Shown: one piece after another, positions 21,846 to 32,872 of the stretch
Numbering within the stretch: position 1 is the stretch's first letter
Layout of the letters: every line of letters starts with the position of its first letter
Program-made: the position numbers and the translations under genes
Assembly: GCA_003254885.1 (NCBI GenBank)
Contig: QANT01000303.1
Location: 1-48,612, forward strand
From: Purshia tridentata
Lineage: Eukaryota > Streptophyta > Magnoliopsida > Rosales > Rosaceae
Length of the DNA stretch: 48,612 nt
Reading direction: 5' to 3'
The notes under the pieces: generated by a model
Databases searched by the model: none
Told to the model about the DNA's origin: nothing
Seen by the model: the letters and a program-made list of their open reading frames with translations, nothing else

Positions 21846-24800
21846 ATGGAAGCATCGCCATCATCAACAACATCAGAGATTATAGTGGAAGAATGGAATG
21901 GCTCAGCTGCGACCAAACTCTCTAAAACTGCCACCATAATTGCGTCTCCTTCACTCTCTATTCAAAGGTTACTCCTTTTCTCTGTGCTATTTGTTTATGT
22001 TTTCACCAAGTTCTTTACGAATAAAAGTTCAAATTTTTACTCCAAATCTGAAGATCTGGTAGTCGATTCCACCATGTTTGGAGGCGAATTCTTGAAGCAT
22101 TTGTACCCGAGGCAAGCCTTTTCTGTTTATTTTTTATTTTTAAATTTGCTGCCTTTTGTTATTGTTGTTAATAAGTTTAAGAAGAAAAAAAAAAAAAGAN
22201 AAAAAAAAAAAAAAAGAGCTTTCTTTTTTCTTGTTTTGGGTTTTAATTTTGGTTTTTCGTAAATGCAGGGCTTTCCTAGTAGTGTCACTCCGGATTATGT
22301 CCCTTTTCAAATCTGGGATTTACTGCAGGTACAAATATATGCAACTAATGCTTTCTATTGCTCTGCTCAATATAATTAGCTGATCATTAGTGCTAATTAT
22401 AAAGCATGATTAATTTCTTAATTGTCTTTTCAAGGGTCTTTCCACTTACATACGGACCATGCTTTCTACACAAGTAAGCTCTCATTTACTGTATAGTCTT
22501 GTTGAAGTTCCATAGCTGATTACTAAATGCATTAATTGTGTGTTTTGTTCACTCATAAGGCTCTGCTGAGTGCTATTGGGGTCGGTGAGAAATCGGCCAC
22601 TGTGATTGGTGCCACCTTTCAGGTAAATGTTTCTACTTTTAGCATGAGTGTTGGGGTGAAAGAGAAAGCTTCATTGAGCTTGCAATGCATAGTAAATGGT
22701 TGTTTTTTTCAAAATTGAAAATGTTGCAGTGGTTCCTGAGGGACTTGACTGGAATGATTGGAGGTATCTTATTCACCTTCTATCAGGTGCGATACTCTTG
22801 TTCTGTTGCTCATGCTGTGCAAAACTTACATTGCAACCTTTGGAAAATTTTGTACCCTTTCATGTAATTGTAACATTGGATGCTCTTTTAGTTACTAGTA
22901 AGGGATGTCTTTGGCTTGTGGTTTGTGAATAAAGTTCGCTCTTCTAAGAATTCTCAATCCCAAGTTCATCATTTCTTTACAAGTCCCCTTGTTCTTCAGG
23001 GCTCGAATCTGGATAGCAATGCCAAAATGTGGCGCTTAGTTGCAGATCTTATGAATGATCTTGGTATGACCCAACCACTTCTGTTTTCAATTATAAGTTG
23101 AGATGGTCTTCAGAACCTTATTCTATCTTGTGCTTTGTGTATGGACTGACTGCATTTGACAATTTTGAATGTGAATTGACACATTAATCTGCTGTTTAAG
23201 GTTGTTTAATGTATCCTTTAAAATGACAAGAACGGCTGTTATTTGGTTGCAGGAATGTTAATGGACCTTGTTTCACCCTTGTTCCCATCTGCTTTTGTGT
23301 TTGTTGTTTGTTTAGGAAGCATATCAAGATCGTTCAGTAAGTTCCTGCATACCTTGAATATAATATGATAATATAGTAATCTGTACAATGTGAGATAGTT
23401 TATATTTACTACCCAAGTATGTTATATTTATAAAATGAGTTTGTATCTGCCCATGCTTTTTATGTTGCTTGTGGTTGAATAATTTATCAATTCAGTTTAT
23501 ATGATGTACCACTCAATTAAAGCCGTCAATGACACTATGATTGGTTTAATATATTCCTCTTCTCTTTAATATTAGAATGGCAATTGTACCTTTATCATCT
23601 CTCTACAAATATTTGTTTCCATTTTAATAAAAGGTCGAGCTTGATCTTATATACTTTTACTGTTTTCCAACTTTTCTTCTCATTTAGCCGGTGTTGCAAG
23701 TGGAGCAACTAGAGCTGCTTTGACACAACATTTTGCTCTTCAGAATAATGCTGCAGATATATCTGCTAAGGTACTAGCACAATGGTTCTGACTGTTAGAT
23801 GAGGACTGGCTTGTATATGTAAGCTGGTATTGTCCATTAACCTTTTTTTCATACACTGATAGGAAGGAAGTCAAGAGACAGTGGCAACAATGACTGGTAT
23901 GGCATTGGGTATGCTTCTTGCTCGCATTACTATGGGACACCCGCTAGCTATTTGGTTCTCTTTTTTGTCTCTCACCGTGTTTCATATGTATGGTAAGTCC
24001 CGCTGCTATGATTACATGTAAACATGTTTTGGACAGTGAAACCTGGCATGTACCTTCTAGAAGACATAGTGACTGTTCAATATGAAGGTCAATGCTATGT
24101 AAAGTTAATCACAGTTATAATTTATAGACTTCTTTGCTTCTGTACCAACAAGGATGTAACTTCTTTTTTCATAAAAAACTAAATGTGGAAAGACCAAAGA
24201 GTTATGAGGCAAGGGATATCCATTCTGGTGCCTAGATCCCATTGTTTGATGCAGGAAGATTCTATAGGAGGGGAGGGAAGAACGAATTTTATGCCATAGG
24301 ACAAAATGGAAAATAAACCATCAATGTTCATTACAATTGATTTTATCAAGGATTGAATTTGACCCAATTGAATACTTAACTTGAATTTTATATTGGCACT
24401 TCTGATGTGGAAGTTTATTGGTTACGATAAAATGAATGAGTATATATTTGAAACAGATAATAATTGAAATAAAATCTTACATGAAATTAAAACAAGTTTT
24501 AGGGTTGTACTGACCAAAGTTAACACCACTTATCCTATATTAATCTTCTTTTGTTGACATGTGCTATCTAAATTAGAAACTGAGGTTTTTTATGTCTTGA
24601 ATTTGACCTTGTTAGCGTATATCAGCCTAGTTGTTATTAGTTGTTATATTAGTTAGTATAATATGCCAGGTGTTATAATTCCATTGGTTAAGTCTTCATT
24701 TAGTTAGTCTATCAGTTTGTTGTCTGTTAGCTCAAGTATAAGAGCTCGTCCTGTACCTCTCACTCATTAAGTCTGAATATACATCACAATCTTGTTTTTT

Positions 24801-27800
24801 CATTTTGTTTCTGCTCAAGATTCTCTCTCAAATTCATAAAGCTATTATGGTATCAGCGCCTAGGATTTGCGATTCTTTTTCATTTTCTCTCCTTGATATT
24901 GCTCAAGCTTTCGTCATGGTGTTTCCTCTGGTTTGCTTTCTGGATTGTTCAGGTTCTTAATTTCAATTGTTCCGATTTTCGTTTTTAATTGTTCAGATTG
25001 TTCAGATTTTCTCTTCCAAGTGTTATTTTTCAATTGATTCCCTCAAATTCTTGCGATTTGATCTCTATTTCATTGATCGGTTCTTCGCTTCTTGTTCCCC
25101 AATCTATTTGTTCACTTTCTTTACTCTGTTCGCTTCTCGCTTTTGTTCTTGAATTTTCATCTATGGCTTCGTCTTCAGTTTCTACTGTTTTTCTTCCTAC
25201 TATTTTCCTTGATGAGACCAATTATCCTACTTGGTTATTCCGAATGGAATCGTTTTTACGTGGTCAGAATCTATTTGGTTTTGTCGATGGTTCCTTTGCA
25301 TGTCCTCCTCAATTTGTGTTTTCTCCCACTGAGGGCTATACCTCTGAGATTTCTCCAGCCTTTGTTCAATGGGGTATTCAAGATCAGAATATCATTCACA
25401 TGATTGGACAGACTCTTTCTCCAGTTGCTCTATCCTGTGCTGTAGGGAGCAAAACTGCTCAAGCAATGTGGCTGAATCTGAAGGAAAAGTTCGCTGCTCC
25501 TTGTCGCCAGAATATTCTCCAACTTAAATCCAATTTGCATGAACTTCGTAAAGGATCTGATTCCATTGAGGTTTTTCTGGATAAAGTCAAAGCTGCCCGT
25601 GATGCACTTGCTACAGTTGGGGTTTATCTTGATGATGAAGATGTGGTGGTCACTGTGCTTCGAGGATTACCCTCTGAATTTTCTGCCATAAAAACTGTTA
25701 TTCGAGCCCAGTTTGTCAGTTGCTCTATGACCGAATTGAAGACCTTGCTTAAGGCTGCTGAACTTGATATTGAGAATGACACCAAAGCTGCTTCTCTACT
25801 CCCTCTCACAGCCATGGTTGCTCAGGCTCCAGCCTCTAATCCTAGCCCCATGGTTTCTCCTATCCCTCATCCACCAACCCAATTTCCATATCAGTCTACT
25901 TCCATTTGTGCTCCTGTTTTTCCACCTTCTTCCCATACCTCTCCTTCTTCTTCTTCTTGTCCCATTATTTCTTCAATCCCAGTTGTCTCTCACTCTCCTG
26001 TTACTATTCAACCTGTGCACACTCCTGCAGATCCTACATTATCTTCATCTCAGTCTATTAACACAGTGGAAAGTGAGTTATCTCCTCATATCTCTTCAGT
26101 GAGTAGTCCTCCTCGATCACATCAGCTTGTTTCTTCTTCTCCCAGTGGTGTTTCTCCTCCAATTGATCACCCTACAGGAAATTTACTGCCTGTTGTGTCA
26201 ACTGATCCTCTGTCTGGACTTCATATGTCGGTTCATCTTGATCCCAATCAGCTGTCAGAGCCTCAGTCTACGACTCACATTCTTCATCCTGTTCATGGTC
26301 TTACTGATGCCACTGTTAACAATCATAGTATGCTTACCAGAGGCAAGAGAGGTATTTTTAGGAAAAAGGGATTTCTTGCTGTCACTAATTCCAATTCTCT
26401 TCAGGAACCAACCAGTTACAAGGCTGCACTGCAGATTCCAGAATGGAAATCTGCTATGCAGAGTGAATTTGATGCTTTGTTGGCCCAAAAGACTTGGACA
26501 CTTGTTCCTCTGCCCACTCATAAGAACTTGGTGAGTTGTAAATGGATTTTCAAACTTAAGAAGCATGCAAATGGTTCCATTGCTAGGCATAAGGCCAGAT
26601 TAGTTGCTCGGGGTTTTAGTCAAGAACAAGGTATAGATTATGATGAGACCTTTAGTCCTGTGGTTAGACATACCACTGTTAGAACTATTTTGGGGTTAGC
26701 AGCTCATTTTGGGTGGAAACTACATCAATTAGATGTTAAGAATGCCTTTTTGCATGGGACTTTAAAGGAAGAGGTCTATATGGCCCAACCCAGTGGATTT
26801 GAGGACTCAGCCTTTCCTACTCATGTCTGCAAGTTAAACAAATCTCTCTATGGTCTCAAGCAGGCGCCTCGTGCGTGGAATGATAGGTTCACCACCCATT
26901 TGCCCACATTAGGTTTTCAATCCTCTCATACAGATCCGTCTCTTTTTGTTAAAATTGAGGGTTCTTCTCGAGTCTACCTACTTTTATATGTCGATGATAT
27001 TATTATTACAGGGAACACTGAATCTCTTATCGCATCAGTCAAAGATGCCTTACAACAAGAGTTTGATATGACTGATCTTGGTGACTTGCATTATTTCTTA
27101 GGATTACAGATTCACTATGTGCAGGATGGTTTGTTTGTCTCTCAGCAGAAATATGCACAGGACATTATTCATAAATCTGGCATGGATAATTGTCATACTC
27201 AGATAACACCTTGTCAATCTGGAGTTAAATTACTCAAAGATGAAGGCACATTCTTATCTCAGCAAGATACCTCTTTATATAGGAGTTTGGTTGGTTGCTT
27301 ACAATACCTAACCTTTACTCGTCCAGATATAGCTTATAGTGTTAACAATGTTTGTCAATTCATGCATCAGCCTACTAATCTTCATCTTATAGCAGTCAAA
27401 CGCATTCTCAGATACATACAAGGCACATTGGATTTTGGCATAACCTATAAGAAAGGGCAGTCACAGTCTACTCAACTAGATACTTTACATGCATACTATG
27501 ACACAACTTGGACAGCTGCTACTCCTCACAGCAGCAGTGGTTCTAATACATGTTTTCCTGCCACAAGGTTAACTGATACCTTACAGGCTTATTGTGATGC
27601 TGACTGGGCAGGTAATCCAAATGATAGACGATCTACTACTGGGTTTGTCATATTGCTAAATGGATCTCCCATTTCCTGGTGTAGCAAGAAGCAAACTGCA
27701 GTATCTAGATCCTCCACTGAGGCAGAATATAGGAGTATGGCAGATACCACTTCTGAAGTTCTTTGGCTCAAACATCTTCTGGCAGATTTGCAGTTTACTC

Positions 27801-29603
27801 TTCCTGCTTCTCCTATTCTCCATTGTGATAATGTATCTGCTCTAGCTCTTGCTTCCAATCCTATTCATAACTCTAAGCTTAAGCATATTGAGGTTGACAT
27901 TCATTTCACTCGAGAACAGGTTAAAGCTGGTACTTTGGTTCTGCAGTTTGTGTCATCAGCTGCACAGCTTGCTGACATATTTACTAAAGGCCTTTGCTCA
28001 CCTCAACATTCTTACTTATGTTCCAACTTGATGCTTGGACCACATCATCAAGCTGAGGGAGGGTGTTAGCGTATATCAGCCTAGTTGTTATTAGTTGTTA
28101 TATTAGTTAGTATAATATGCCAGGTGTTATAATTCCATTGGTTAAGTCTTCATTTAGTTAGTCTATCAGTTTGTTGTCTGTTAGCTCAAGTATAAGAGCT
28201 CGTCCTGTACCTCTCACTCATTAAGTCTGAATATACATCACAATCTTGTTTTTTCATTTTGTTTCTGCTCAAGATTCTCTCTCAAATTCATAAAGCTATT
28301 AGACCTATTGGGTGATACTTGTCTTTCATGCACAGCAAACTACAGGGCTGTCCGGTGCCTTGCATTAAATTCTTTGAACCCTGAGAGGTGCTCAATTCTT
28401 TTGCACCATTTTATGAAGACTGGCCAAGGTATGCAGTTGAATCTTCCTTCTTCCTCAAGGCCAGCTCAGTTTCTTTGTTTTTCACATTTTACATCTTTGT
28501 TTTCTTTTGGTGATATTTAATGCCTGCATCTGAATGTGTTTCCAGTTCTCTCCCCTGTACAGGTCTCTAACATGGAGCATGTTTTACCCATATGGGCATC
28601 TTCATGGAGCTCAAAGAGTAGAAATTCAATGCATGTGGAAGTACATTTAGGTGTCAGGGTCTCCTCACTAAATCACCTGGAACTGTGAGTTTCTATACTC
28701 AGCCGTAAACTTCATTTTCCTTTAGGTCGTAGGAATCCTCTGTCATCTCATACCAAATGTTTGAAGAGCAATAATGTTCTGGTACCACTTCTGTTATCTG
28801 TAACAATTGTTGTGGGAGCCTGCTCCACCATTGGATCACTACTATCCAATTATGCATATCTTTAGATGTTTGGTATTCAAGATTGTGGCTTGATAATCAA
28901 TACTTTTGCTTGGACCAAATAAAAAAAAGTCAATACTTTTGTAACATAAGCAACTATGAGCTGGCTCTTAGTCATCCATGCTCTTGATGAGTTTTATTGT
29001 TATGTATATGACTGACATGTAGAGTGATAATCTCAATCAGGAGGGACATGTTCCAATCTGTGGGATCTCATTACAAGAAAGGTTGATGTCTGCTTTCTAC
29101 TTTCGACAAATGAATTTCAACCATGAACGTTGGTGTTTATTTTTGTTGTTTCTCTGCTGGTCTTTCTAGCCAAGTACTTGCTAATGGAGAGGAAAGGAAC
29201 CATCTGCATTGTTATGCATAAAGATTCTACTTCCACAGATGTCTTGCAGTCATTTTTCCATGCAAACGCTATGGCAATCCTCAGGGATAAACACCGAATT
29301 CTTCATGCTGAAAGCCAAACATGGATGGATAAACATTATGATGTTTTCATTCAGAAGGTATTTTATTTTAAAATTTAAACTATTCACTTATTAAACATTT
29401 TTAGAACCTCAAGAGTATGAAACATTATTAATTAAAATTTCAATATAGGAAGGTAACTGGATCACTGAGGATCTTATCCCTTTACTCCTTTCATGATATT
29501 GCAGTTAAAGGCATCAGGTTGGAAAGTAGAACGTCTGTTATCACCTACGGTCATTTGGAAGGCAAACTGGACCTGTGGGTCTTCAGATGAAAAGATTGAC
29601 TAG
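21846..29603 (+). CDS. RUS3: Root UVB sensitive 3 (DUF647/RUS family) protein
   Basis: This is a DUF647 membrane-associated protein; RUS members act in UV-B sensing, auxin and vitamin B6-linked development. Fifteen exons close in phase to 438 residues: 21846-21967, 22054-22111, 22269-22328, 22435-22473, 22560-22622, 22730-22786, 23000-23063, 23253-23336, 23688-23770, 23863-23992, 28336-28428, 28546-28684, 29044-29081, 29170-29357 and 29505-29603. Family blocks include FVPEGFPSSVTPDYVPFQIW, then LLSAIGVGEKSATVIGATFQ, then GSNLDSNAKMWRLVADLMND, then ASGATRAALTQHFALQNNAA and VFHMYANYRAVRC. Intron 2 appears to begin with GC rather than GT (GAG|GCAAGC). Intron 10 (23993-28335) is 4.3 kb because it carries a young copia element. 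Exon 13 has an in-frame alternative acceptor 21 bases upstream. The poly-A tract in intron 2 contains an N. No exon is damaged, so the gene should still be functional if the large intron is removed. Confidence 0.93.
24610..24847 (+). repeat. 5' LTR of the copia element
   Basis: A 238-bp repeat beginning TGTTAGCGTATATCAG and ending AAAGCTATTA, so it starts with the canonical TG but ends in TA rather than CA. It reads as identical to the 3' LTR and would carry the promoter. Confidence 0.95.
24848..24860 (+). promoter_or_regulatory. Primer binding site of the copia element
   Basis: TGGTATCAGCGCC abuts the 5' LTR and matches the usual plant copia site complementary to the 3' end of initiator tRNA-Met (TGGTATCAGAGC) except for one base. 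Confidence 0.85.
25163..28069 (+). CDS. Copia polyprotein with Gag fused directly to RT/RNase H
   Basis: The frame opens upstream of 25163, but MASSSVSTVF is the likely start because it leads into the Gag block (TNYPTWLFRMESFLRG); the product is 968 residues. Residues 1 to about 215 are Gag (UBN2-like) and contain MWLNLKEKFAAPCRQNILQL. A Ser/Pro/Thr-rich linker follows (about 217-400). Then comes copia reverse transcriptase from about 446 (VSCKWIFKLKKHANGSIARH) with the catalytic YVDD at 609-612. RNase H follows with DADW at 812-815 and STEAEYRS near 851. It ends with the usual ADIFTKGL. The CCHC knuckle, the protease DSG motif and the integrase core that normally sit between Gag and RT are all absent, yet the frame is uninterrupted. 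The stop codon lies within the first bases of the 3' LTR. Confidence 0.93.
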   Translation: MASSSVSTVFLPTIFLDETNYPTWLFRMESFLRGQNLFGFVDGSFACPPQFVFSPTEGYTSEISPAFVQWGIQDQNIIHMIGQTLSPVALSCAVGSKTAQAMWLNLKEKFAAPCRQNILQLKSNLHELRKGSDSIEVFLDKVKAARDALATVGVYLDDEDVVVTVLRGLPSEFSAIKTVIRAQFVSCSMTELKTLLKAAELDIENDTKAASLLPLTAMVAQAPASNPSPMVSPIPHPPTQFPYQSTSICAPVFPPSSHTSPSSSSCPIISSIPVVSHSPVTIQPVHTPADPTLSSSQSINTVESELSPHISSVSSPPRSHQLVSSSPSGVSPPIDHPTGNLLPVVSTDPLSGLHMSVHLDPNQLSEPQSTTHILHPVHGLTDATVNNHSMLTRGKRGIFRKKGFLAVTNSNSLQEPTSYKAALQIPEWKSAMQSEFDALLAQKTWTLVPLPTHKNLVSCKWIFKLKKHANGSIARHKARLVARGFSQEQGIDYDETFSPVVRHTTVRTILGLAAHFGWKLHQLDVKNAFLHGTLKEEVYMAQPSGFEDSAFPTHVCKLNKSLYGLKQAPRAWNDRFTTHLPTLGFQSSHTDPSLFVKIEGSSRVYLLLYVDDIIITGNTESLIASVKDALQQEFDMTDLGDLHYFLGLQIHYVQDGLFVSQQKYAQDIIHKSGMDNCHTQITPCQSGVKLLKDEGTFLSQQDTSLYRSLVGCLQYLTFTRPDIAYSVNNVCQFMHQPTNLHLIAVKRILRYIQGTLDFGITYKKGQSQSTQLDTLHAYYDTTWTAATPHSSSGSNTCFPATRLTDTLQAYCDADWAGNPNDRRSTTGFVILLNGSPISWCSKKQTAVSRSSTEAEYRSMADTTSEVLWLKHLLADLQFTLPASPILHCDNVSALALASNPIHNSKLKHIEVDIHFTREQVKAGTLVLQFVSSAAQLADIFTKGLCSPQHSYLCSNLMLGPHHQAEGGC
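28055..28063 (+). promoter_or_regulatory. Polypurine tract of the copia element
   Basis: GAGGGAGGG directly precedes the 3' LTR and would prime plus-strand synthesis. It overlaps the last codons of the polyprotein. Confidence 0.85.
28064..28301 (+). repeat. 3' LTR of the copia element
   Basis: Same length and sequence as the 5' LTR by visual comparison. It is followed immediately by the second GACCT target duplication. Confidence 0.95.
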
Positions 29604-30536
29604 GTAATCACCAGTAACTTTCTTTAAAATTTTGAAAAGAGGTGCGAGTGATAGCATTTGATATTGACTTAAAGTGTGCTTTGACAGGGAGGTCGCCATT
29701 GATAGTGTCTTGGTCAATCTGTTAAAAGATAAGAAATTTAGACGGTGTACAACAACACATGATTATTACAGCTGTTATATTTCACCCTCCGTTCTGGCTG
29801 AAGGGTCTCACCCTGTCTTAAAACTGGAGCAAAGAATTTTTCTTGGGGTAACAAAATGTTGCATTTTTATTTTCTGTATTTTACGGGTAGCATATAAATC
29901 GTTACTTGTACTTTGTCAACTTCACCAACTCATCCCATTGCTAGTGCAAATGGAGATGACCAGAATGGTAGAGATTGTCAGTCTATCTGATACTGAAAGT
30001 AGGAGTTGGGGCCTTCACAGTAACTTACAATGGTAGAGAATATGGTTTTTTTGCATGATTCAGTTTAAAGGAGCAGGAAAAACAATGTCAAATGTATTAT
30101 TGTTCTTATTTAAATGTGCCTTGAACAGAAATAACAGAGAAGTACTTTACTTTCCATGCTGACCATGTGCTTAAATGAAAATGGGGAAGAAAAACTATAA
30201 ACATCGAAAAATTGATATAACATGGAATTATTCAGATTGGTACATGAAAGAAACATAAATGTGATAGAATATTACAAATTTCACTAGAATCTTTAAACAA
30301 CTGCCCCATATTTCCTTTTAAGGGGGTAAACAACATCTTTCACCAAAGATCAAATGAGAATAATTGTCTAATAAAAAGAGAATAATTTTCAGTGGGATAT
30401 TTGGAAGCACCTCCACAATCAATAATCTTCATGACCCATGAGACCATTATGCACTTCACCAACCAGCTGCAGTATTTTCTGCTCTTGATTATTTCATCAA
30501 TTATTTATAACTTTACTGTCTTAAACAATTGAATAC
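29604..30536. other. RUS3 3' flank with a possible 3'-UTR intron; convergent with the ureide permease
   Basis: The RUS3 stop codon is followed at once by a donor-like TAG|GTAATC, and an acceptor TTTGACAG occurs at 29687, so a 3'-UTR intron is possible. A 120-codon frame at 29674-30036 has no recognisable family and is not annotated. The rest is AT-rich. Confidence 0.4.
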
Positions 30537-32872
30537 TCATTTTCGATGCCCTGATGATGCCATAAGGACTGCAACAGCCGCAATAAACATAAACAGCATG
30601 CTGATAAGCAATACATATGTTCTCGGTGATGATTTTCGGTACTCTCCAAAAAAAAGGATGCCCCAAAAAGTGCTCACAAGTGGAAGTGCCTGCCATTACA
30701 ACCCCAAACTCATATAAATAGGCAAGTTATAATCACTAAACATGCATAAAGCATCACTCGCCGATAGATGAGTTGGTCGTCAATGAATAAAAATGTAACC
30801 AAGAAAACAAAATTTTTTTTCTTATCAGACATATTATGTTTCAAATTGTTAATCTAAATCACTGATTAGGTGAACTTTTGTTAAATGTGTGATCTAAATT
30901 CACACTTTGCAAATATAACAAGTCATATATCTAATAAGATAACACTACCCACTAAGACAATCACCCCCCATACATCCATGTGTTTTATGTTATGAAACCA
31001 ACCTGAACAGCATCAGCTGCTGCATATCCTGCAGCTTGACCTCCCATAAATTGGAGACCATTTCCAAATCCACATAAGAGACCAGCCAATAAGGCCCAGC
31101 CCCTACCATTCCAATCATTCAGATAGGCTTTGAATGATGTTCTGGGTATGCCCAGTAGAGGTTTGTAAAGAAAGATAATGTTTAGAATGACTGCAATGAG
31201 AGTACCAGAAGCTGAGAAGTAAAAAAATGCAGTGTAGACAACCAAATGAGGAACTCCTTCCTTCAAAGTGTGCCACTGATCATTTGTGGCCAAGTTGAAT
31301 GCAGGTGAGAAGAGAGAAAAGCAAACTCCAGCAAAGAAAGTTATTCCCAGTCCAATAAAAGTGCTCTTCCCAAAAACCTGCACAAGTAGAAATACCCATA
31401 GTAATAGAGAAGTTCACACATTAATGCATCAGATATTGAAAGAGAAAAGCAACGTGAAGTGGAACTACCAACCTTAATTGCTCTTTTGTTCTCAAGCTGT
31501 ACAAGAAAATTAGCAGTCCCGGCCTTTGCCTTCAGAGAAGATTCATTTCCACTCTCCAGATCCTTCGACCCAGCTATGGATGCCAATATTGAAAGAAAAT
31601 ATGGAACTGCCATCTCATAAACGGTAACAACACAAGTATAGAGTGGGATGTTATAACTTCAAAGAATTTCTTACCCTCATCTGAAATCGTGGAAGTATGT
31701 GAAGCCCTGTCATAACATTAAATTTGATGTGATGCCAAATGAACACAAATTTCTAATAAAGATTAATCAACTAAGAAAACCAGTAAAATGAAACCTTGTT
31801 TCCAACCCATCACAACTTTAATAATATCTCGAGGCAGAAGAAACATACTTTTTCCCATCTATGTGATCACTTGGCAAACTGTTAAGTTTTGTTTTGTTAT
31901 CAGCTGCATTGGATGAGTGAACGGCAGAGCCAAGACAAACTGCGATCAAGAAGCAACCAACACCGGGGAAAAGAATCTCTGCTTTATTAATTTTGTCATC
32001 TAAGAAGTAATTAAAGGTTGTGCCTGTTTCATGTAGAAGGAAGAGAGTAACCAGTATGTTAGAACTTAGTACATAGTCATAAAAATTTATGAATACATCC
32101 AAGTGTTGTGAGAGAGACCTATGACAACTGCGATGCTTGAAGTGATCACTTCTGTCACTGACAGACCAACAAAAGCCCAAGCATACTGTGTGGCTAGATT
32201 TCCAAGGCTGAGGACCACCCCGCCTGCCATTGCAAATAAAACACAGGACCAATTATCCTGCACATGTCATCCGAGATGCTTCAAAAAACAGTTGTAACTG
32301 AGACTGTCACTGCAAACACGTATCAAGACCCAAAGCCTACTATGCCTAGGTCCTGGCCATAGTTTGACTAAAACGATAGTAGGCTTCTCAGATTCAGGGG
32401 ATTTTTCTCATCCATATAAGAATCAGATACATCAGGTAAAAATACTCATTAATTCTGTCCTTTCATAGAGCAAGAGTGAGAATTGGCTTGTGAGTTGTGG
32501 CTAGTTGGGTTTATATAGCATTCAAGCTTCACGAGTATGAACGATTCACATAAGAGTCATAAAAACTCAGAACAGTAAGAAGAAAAGAACTTCATTTCCA
32601 CAAATCCTGAACCACAAAATATACTTTAAACTCACCTGTGCAAGTTGAGTTATAAAATTAGGCATCTCATGTGTGCTGCTGCCTATCTGACCAAACGTTA
32701 AAGCTATAACTACAGCAGCCAAGAAATTGGAGATTGAATAATCAAGATAAGTATGCTGCGGAAGTCGGCCTCGTCTTTCTAGGAGAGTCAAGATAGCAGG
32801 CCATGTGCCCAAGAAGAGCAAGGCAAGCAGCATGCACGCTATTGCTCCTCCTTTGCTTTCCACCACATACAT
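30537..32872 (-). CDS. UPS: Ureide permease (UPS family)
   Basis: This is a proton-coupled plasma-membrane transporter for allantoin and related oxo-derivatives such as uracil. Seven coding exons on the minus strand: 32636-32872, 32119-32257, 31849-32023, 31675-31706, 31473-31573, 31003-31377 and 30537-30689, giving 403 residues. The start MYVVESKGGAIACMLL is the family start; open frame continues further upstream but without family similarity. Conserved blocks are GTWPAILTLLERRGRLPQHT, then GNLATQYAWAFVGLSVTEVI, then NKAEILFPGVGCFLIAVCLG, then GFGNGLQFMGGQAAGYAAAD and a C-terminal STFWGILFFGEYRKSSPRTY, ending MASSGHRK. The hydrophobic segments fit about ten membrane helices, with a hydrophilic central loop around residues 165-230. 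The central loop and its tiny 32-bp exon are the most divergent part. Which UPS paralog this is cannot be decided. Leader introns probably extend the transcript to about 33650. Confidence 0.95.

Larger units (their letters stand above)
24605..28306 (+). mobile_element. Young Ty1/copia LTR retrotransposon, internally deleted, in RUS3 intron 10
   Basis: The element spans 24610-28301 and is flanked by a 5-bp target duplication GACCT (24605-24609 and 28302-28306). It has two LTRs of 238 bp, a tRNA-iMet-type primer binding site directly after the 5' LTR, a purine-rich tract before the 3' LTR, and one long ORF in host sense. The LTRs read as identical, which indicates recent insertion. At 3.69 kb it is about 1-1.5 kb shorter than typical autonomous plant copia elements, and the ORF lacks zinc knuckle, protease and integrase. 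It is therefore most likely non-autonomous and mobilised in trans. Confidence 0.95.

Noticed and set aside
21846-22262. Uninterrupted 138-codon first exon of RUS3
   Set aside because: The continuous frame runs into a poly-A tract and does not give the conserved VPEGFP block. A short intron 21968-22053 restores the correct frame.
29674-30036. 120-codon ORF after RUS3 as a further gene or RUS3 extension
   Set aside because: RUS3 already ends at the family length; the ORF has no family similarity and probably lies in the 3' UTR.
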